Source: Malacoplasma sp. (GTDB taxonomy: Bacteria; Bacillota_I; Bacilli_A; Mycoplasmatales; Mycoplasmoidaceae). Taken from it: a DNA stretch of 30,822 bases. The stretch spans positions 1 through 30,822 of the forward strand of contig JARHZT010000040.1 of assembly GCA_029258015.1 (NCBI GenBank). Reading direction: 5' to 3'. The notes below the pieces were generated by a model, which had not been told where the DNA came from, searched no databases, and saw only the letters and a program-made list of their open reading frames with translations. Numbering within the stretch: the stretch's first letter is position 1; each line of letters begins with the position of its first letter. The position numbers were made by a program, and so were the translations under genes. This document shows, one piece after another, positions 27,071-30,822 of this stretch.

Positions 27071-28912
27071 ATGGCGAATAATAAAAGTATTGTAGATAAA
27101 ATTCTAGATTCTATGGATGATGACTTTAGATCTAGTAGATCATCTTTTAGTAAAGGGACTTATCTATCAAAGAGTGAACCAAGTATAAATAAGAAGCAAC
27201 CTGTAATGGTTGAAGTTAAAAAAACAAAAGAAACTGTGATTGCTGAACGTGATAATACACCTTTAACTATTAAAAAAGAAGACCAATATTATATTGATAA
27301 TGATGCTAATTCTTTAAAGAGTGAAGAAATTCAGTCAACTGTTGTTAAACAACCAGCACAAGAAATAGTTGTTAAACAAAAGGATAATGGAATAAAAATT
27401 AAAAAAGAAATTAGTTCATTACAAGATATTAATAGAAATACAATGGTACAAATTCTTTCTAATAGAGAGAAAACATTTAGCAAAACATTTAATATAAAAA
27501 TTATTGGTATTGGTGGAGCTGGAAATAATATTGTTAAGTACATGGTTAGTGAACAAGAATGACCAGATTTTGTTGATATCATTGCTTTAAATACTGACTA
27601 TGTAGCATTAAGTAATATAGGAAGTAATTTAAAAAATATTTTTATTTTAGGTGCTGATGAACTAAATGGTAATGGTTCAGGTGGTGACCCTACTGTCGGG
27701 GAAAAAGCAGCTGAAGCTGACATTGAAACTATTAAACAATTAATAGATGGCACAGATGTTTTAATTCTAGTAGCAGGTTTAGGTAAGGGTACTGGAACTG
27801 GTGCTACTCCTATAATTGCTAAAGCAGCTCAAGAAATGGGAATATTAACAATTGGTGTATTTAACCTTCCTTCAATAGGAGCAGAAGGTAATAAAACTTA
27901 TTCTAATGCATTATTTGGATTACAAAAATTATCATATGTATGTAATGGTTTAACTACAGTTAACAATGATAAGATTATTAACTTAGACAAAGAAAAAACA
28001 TCAATTAAAAAAGCTTATCAAGGTGCTAATAAATACATTAAGACAATAGTTGAAGAAATTATTGAAATTATTGTTAAACCAAGTGATATTAATGTTGACT
28101 TTGCTGATGTTAAAAACTTCTTCCAAGATAAAAATGGATTTATGTTCTCAAGAGTTTCTTTATCTGACTACACAAAGGATGCTATTAAAGATCAATTAGA
28201 AAATGCTATTAAACAAGGATTTAGTGAAATTAACTATAAAGGTTCTGAAAAAGCATTGATTAACTTTAAGTTGAATGAAAATGTCCCAAGTATTATTTTA
28301 GAAAATACTAGAAGTGCTTTAAAAGAATTAGTTGATTCTGGAAATATTAACATTGTTCATGGTGTTGCTTACAATGATATATTTGAAAATGCTGAAATTA
28401 ACATCCTTTTAACAGGTTCGTTTGAATTAGGTGCCATTGAAGATGTAGATACAAAAGTTATGGAATCTGATGATGATATTAAACCAACTAAGATATCAAC
28501 TCCTGAAGTATCTGTTTATGACACATTAAAAGAAATGGAAAACAATAGTTCATCAAATTCAACATCTAATTGAGAAAATTTAATGAGTTCTACAAAAGAT
28601 AATTCAAAAACAAGTTTTTATTCAACATCTAAGTTATTAAGTAATATTGATGATGACGATGATGATATTCCAATTAGAAGAGAATCTAGATATAATGCAA
28701 ATGATTACTACCAAAATTCTTCTAGAAATTCTAACTATAGTAATAGACCATCTTCTCAAGATAACTACAGAAGAAATGATAGAAGATATAATGATGATAA
28801 TGATGACTACTACAGAAGAGAAAGAGAAAAAGAAAGAAATAGTAAAAAACAAGGATTTTTTAGTCGTTTATTTGGAAGAAGCAAATCTAAAAAATATGAT
28901 GAAGATTACTAG
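27071..28912 (+). CDS. ftsZ: Cell division GTPase FtsZ with long N-terminal extension and charged tail
   Basis: One frame of 613 residues with UGA as Trp; typical FtsZ is 350-400. Residues 1-140 are a hydrophilic extension without a recognised domain. The GTPase starts at FNIKIIGIGGAGNN (140-153). The nucleotide loop reads AGLGKGTGTGATP (235-247), where FtsZ normally has GGGTGTG, so one glycine is Lys. The T7 loop NVDFADVK with the catalytic Asp is conserved, so it may still be a GTPase. The core ends near 452 (LLTGSFELG). The tail (453-613) is rich in Asp, Arg, Asn, Ser and Tyr. It holds DDDIPIRR, which resembles the FtsA-binding peptide, and ends GFFSRLFGRSKSKKYDEDY. AGGGG precedes ATG 27071. 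It stands alone, between two terminators, far from rsmH-ftsA. Confidence 0.93.
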
Positions 28913-28946
28913 AAAATATTAGGTTAATATACCTAATATTTTTTTA
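28913..28946 (+). terminator. Terminator after ftsZ
   Basis: AAAATATTAGGT and ACCTAATATTTT are perfectly complementary (12 pairs) around loop TAATAT, with a T run at the end, starting directly at the ftsZ stop codon. Confidence 0.9.
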
Positions 28947-28976
28947 TTATTACCATTTTTTTCATTAGTTGTAAAG

Positions 28977-28982
28977 TATAAA
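28977..28982 (+). promoter_or_regulatory. Candidate -10 for the oppA leader transcript
   Basis: TATAAA follows the ftsZ terminator and could begin a transcript covering the 51-codon ORF and the oppA leader. It is a weak call in AT-rich DNA. Confidence 0.3.
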
Positions 28983-29041
28983 ATATAAAAAAATTCCTTT
29001 TATCTTGTTTTTTATGGTATTTTTAATTTAAGGTAATTTTT

Positions 29042-29197
29042 ATGAGAATACTTAATTTAAATTTAGAAAAAAATATAAAAAAATTAAATAAAATTAACTA
29101 TTTAAATAAAACTACAGTCACAGTGGCTGTAATTATTTTTGTGTGTGTATCTATTATTAAAAACCAAATTTGCAAAAATCCGAGAAAGCGATTTTAA
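29042..29197 (+). CDS. Candidate 51-residue small membrane peptide upstream of oppA
   Basis: ATG 29042 is preceded by AAGGTAA at a good distance and opens a frame of 51 codons to TAA 29195-29197. The product has a basic, Asn/Leu/Lys-rich N-terminus, one hydrophobic segment (TVTVAVIIFVCVSII, about 25-39) and a basic end (KNPRKRF), the layout of a single-pass small membrane protein. A terminator-like hairpin (29113-29131) lies within the frame, which could instead mean that this is a noncoding leader or small RNA. No homologue is known to me. It sits alone in the 425-base gap between ftsZ and oppA. Confidence 0.4.
   Translation: MRILNLNLEKNIKKLNKINYLNKTTVTVAVIIFVCVSIIKNQICKNPRKRF
29113..29140 (+). 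terminator. Terminator-like hairpin inside the oppA leader
   Basis: TACAGTC (29113-29119) pairs with GGCTGTA (29125-29131), including one G-U pair, around loop ACAGT, and ATTATTTTT follows. It lies within the 51-codon ORF. If functional it would end a short transcript of about 150 bases. Confidence 0.45.
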
Positions 29198-29274
29198 GTT
29201 TTGCCCATTTAATAATTAAGAAACAATATTTGTATATTAATTTATTATTAATTTTATTTGTTTTATTGATTATT

Positions 29275-29308
29275 AAAAACATGGGTAGAAGCCTATGTTT
29301 TTTATTTT
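29275..29308 (+). terminator. Terminator/attenuator just upstream of oppA
   Basis: AAAAACATGGG (29275-29285) pairs with CCTATGTTTTT (29292-29302), with one G-U pair, around loop TAGAAG, and further T residues follow. It ends only about 20 bases before the oppA ribosome binding site GAGGAAG (29327-29333), so it could insulate or attenuate oppA transcription. Confidence 0.7.
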
Positions 29309-29337
29309 GTAAAAATTACCATAATTGAGGAAGAAAG

Positions 29338-30822
29338 ATGAAAAGAAAATTATTTAAAAAATTTGGATTAATTACAGCCTTAGCTTCTTTTGCTATTACA
29401 ACACCAGCATTAGCTATTGCTTGTGCACCAGATAGAAACAGAGATGTTTTTAGGTACTTTTATAATACTGATATATTAAAAGATAATAATAGTCCTTTAA
29501 ATACATCATTTAATAACTCACCTATTAGTACATATGCTGGAACAGTTGTATATGGATTAGTTTCTTATAAAACTTTAGAAGCAGATCCTGATCCAGAAAA
29601 ACCAGGTGTTACAAAATTCAGAGATGAATTGATGCTAGAAGCTGCAACTGATTTGGAAATATTTAAATCAGAAGACCAAATGAAGCAGTATGATAGATTT
29701 AGAAATGCTGAAAATAAACCATATGTATTTAAAAGCGGAGAAGCATTATCAAAGCAAGAAAACTATCATGAAGCTATTTCATCTGGTACTGTATATAGAT
29801 TTAAGATAAATACTGATAATTATTGAGTTGATTCTAGAGGTAATAAAAAGGAAAAAGTATCATCAAAAGACTTTGAAAGGGGGATAGAAGTATATTCATT
29901 AGCATCCGATATAGGATACAATAGAAATGGATATTTTATTGGTTTAGCTGGTTTAGATTTGAATAAAACAGTTGGATATGAAAGTAATGGTAATTATGTT
30001 GAAATAACTGATCCTAACTATGATATTAAAAATTATGCAAATGATGATGATAGATACTTTACACTTCATTTAACATCACCATATCCTTACACATTAGACT
30101 TATTAACCAAAGAATATTTTACAGCAATGCCACACAAAAATAAAAAAGTTGAAAATATTCATCTTGGTGAAAATTCGCCAATTAAATATACAAAAGATGA
30201 TAAGGGCAGAATAACTATTGATAATATAGGAACTAACTTTAATGAAATTTATGGTTCTGGTGATATTCATAATTTCCATAAAGATGCATGGTTTGCAGGT
30301 TCTTACTATATAAGTGATTTCACTTCGACACAAATTATTTATCAATTGAATCAAACTTATGTAGATAATGTAGGTTCGTATATATTGGATCCTAAAGAGA
30401 AAAGAATACCAACTATTGTTCAAACATATGGATCTGGTACTGTAGATACTTATTATGAACTATTTAAATCTGGACAAAATGATTATTTACCATCAGTTCC
30501 TGCTACCAGAAAAAGTGAAGCAGCTCAACACTATATAAAAAAAGAATTAAAACTTTTTTCAAATTCAAAAATACCTCAATCAAACTATATGACTTACACA
30601 CCTAAACCATATGTTATTAGTAAAGATGGTATTACTACAAACACTAATATTCATAAAAAAGAAGCAAACTTTATAAATGACTGAATGTCAGAAGATAGTA
30701 TTGTTATAAGAGCAGGAATTAATGGATTAATTAATCATAAGATATTGAGTTACATAAATTTACCTTCATCTGGAGACTTCCAGTTAAGTTCTGTACCATT
30801 TGGAAATTATCAAGGTTATTAT
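29338..30822 (+). CDS. oppA: Oligopeptide-binding lipoprotein OppA-like, 5' part
   Basis: The gene runs off the window end; 495 codons are visible, open with UGA as Trp (for example 29824-29826). The N-terminus has basic residues (MKRKLFKK), a hydrophobic stretch and a lipobox ending AIAC with the acylated Cys at residue 29. YAGTVVYGLVSY and TVYRFKINTDNYW, then VSSKDFERGIEVY, match the start of the SBP_bac_5 oligopeptide-binding fold as seen in mycoplasma OppA (the P100 type of M. hominis). Mycoplasma OppA proteins are often near 1000 residues, so roughly half is missing. GAGGAAG lies before the ATG. oppBCDF would be expected beyond the window. Confidence 0.82.

Noticed and set aside
28637..28922. 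Alternative frames over the ftsZ tail, on both strands, give open frames of 71-91 codons.
   Set aside because: They are low-complexity shadows (Ile/Ser or Met/Thr repeats) of the Asp/Arg/Asn-rich FtsZ tail; the FtsZ frame is continuous through this region.
1..30822. Search for CRISPR arrays, insertion sequences, rRNA genes, integrative elements or a replication origin.
   Set aside because: By reading, no regularly spaced repeats, transposase motifs, rRNA segments, or DnaA-box clusters were seen. The only defence-like gene is the DUF1524 fragment at the left edge, so no new defence system can be supported.

Overview
This window reads as the chromosome of a wall-less bacterium of the class Mollicutes, most likely a Mycoplasma in the broad sense, with the hominis group as a tentative best fit. 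The DNA is very AT-rich. UGA must be read as tryptophan: almost every long gene is broken by in-frame TGA codons at positions where the family expects Trp (for example the TrxA WCGPC site). The only tRNA gene in the window is tRNA-Trp with anticodon UCA, which decodes UGA. Rho-independent terminators are plentiful, genes are packed tightly, and lipoprotein, polyamine and oligopeptide uptake genes have typical mycoplasma features.

Layout. 1-462 holds the 3' end of a DUF1524/HNH (GmrSD-like) gene. 540-4784 holds a forward group: rsmH, a short divergent ftsA, thiI and a DHH phosphoesterase of the NrnA type. 4948-9026 is a nucleoside salvage operon: deoD, deoA, cdd and a phosphohexomutase. 9166-11381 holds guaB and an unknown membrane protein, facing a small charged coiled-coil gene hidden by UGA codons (11418-11771). 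11964-14617 holds the Ktr/Trk potassium system as a convergent pair, ktrA forward and ktrB reverse. A divergent protein resembling PduO-type cobalamin adenosyltransferases follows at 14696-15259.

15298-17485 is a reverse-strand block of overlapping genes: a small sigma-region-4-like protein, two unknown proteins and acyl carrier protein, with tRNA-Trp(UCA) downstream. It resembles the MG284-MG287 block of M. genitalium. 17633-25080 is a long reverse operon: a HAD phosphatase with a long unknown C-terminal domain, potA, potB, potC, potD and tsaD, closed by a terminator. potC carries an apparent frameshift just after a well-supported start. trxA (reverse) and the infC-rpmI-rplT operon (forward, with a leader terminator/attenuator) follow. 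ftsZ (27071-28912) has a large N-terminal extension and a long charged tail. The window ends in the 5' part of an oppA-like lipoprotein gene, preceded by a 51-codon small ORF and two terminator-like hairpins.

How the parts relate. The division genes are dispersed: rsmH-ftsA lies about 24 kb from ftsZ and no mraZ is visible next to rsmH. FtsA ends without the usual C-terminal membrane-targeting helix, while FtsZ ends in a short hydrophobic/basic segment that could be amphipathic. This suggests that membrane attachment may have moved from FtsA to FtsZ, which is the most interesting hypothesis here. The rest is mostly the core economy of a parasite: nucleoside salvage, GMP precursor synthesis, K+, polyamine and peptide uptake, tRNA modification and ribosome assembly.
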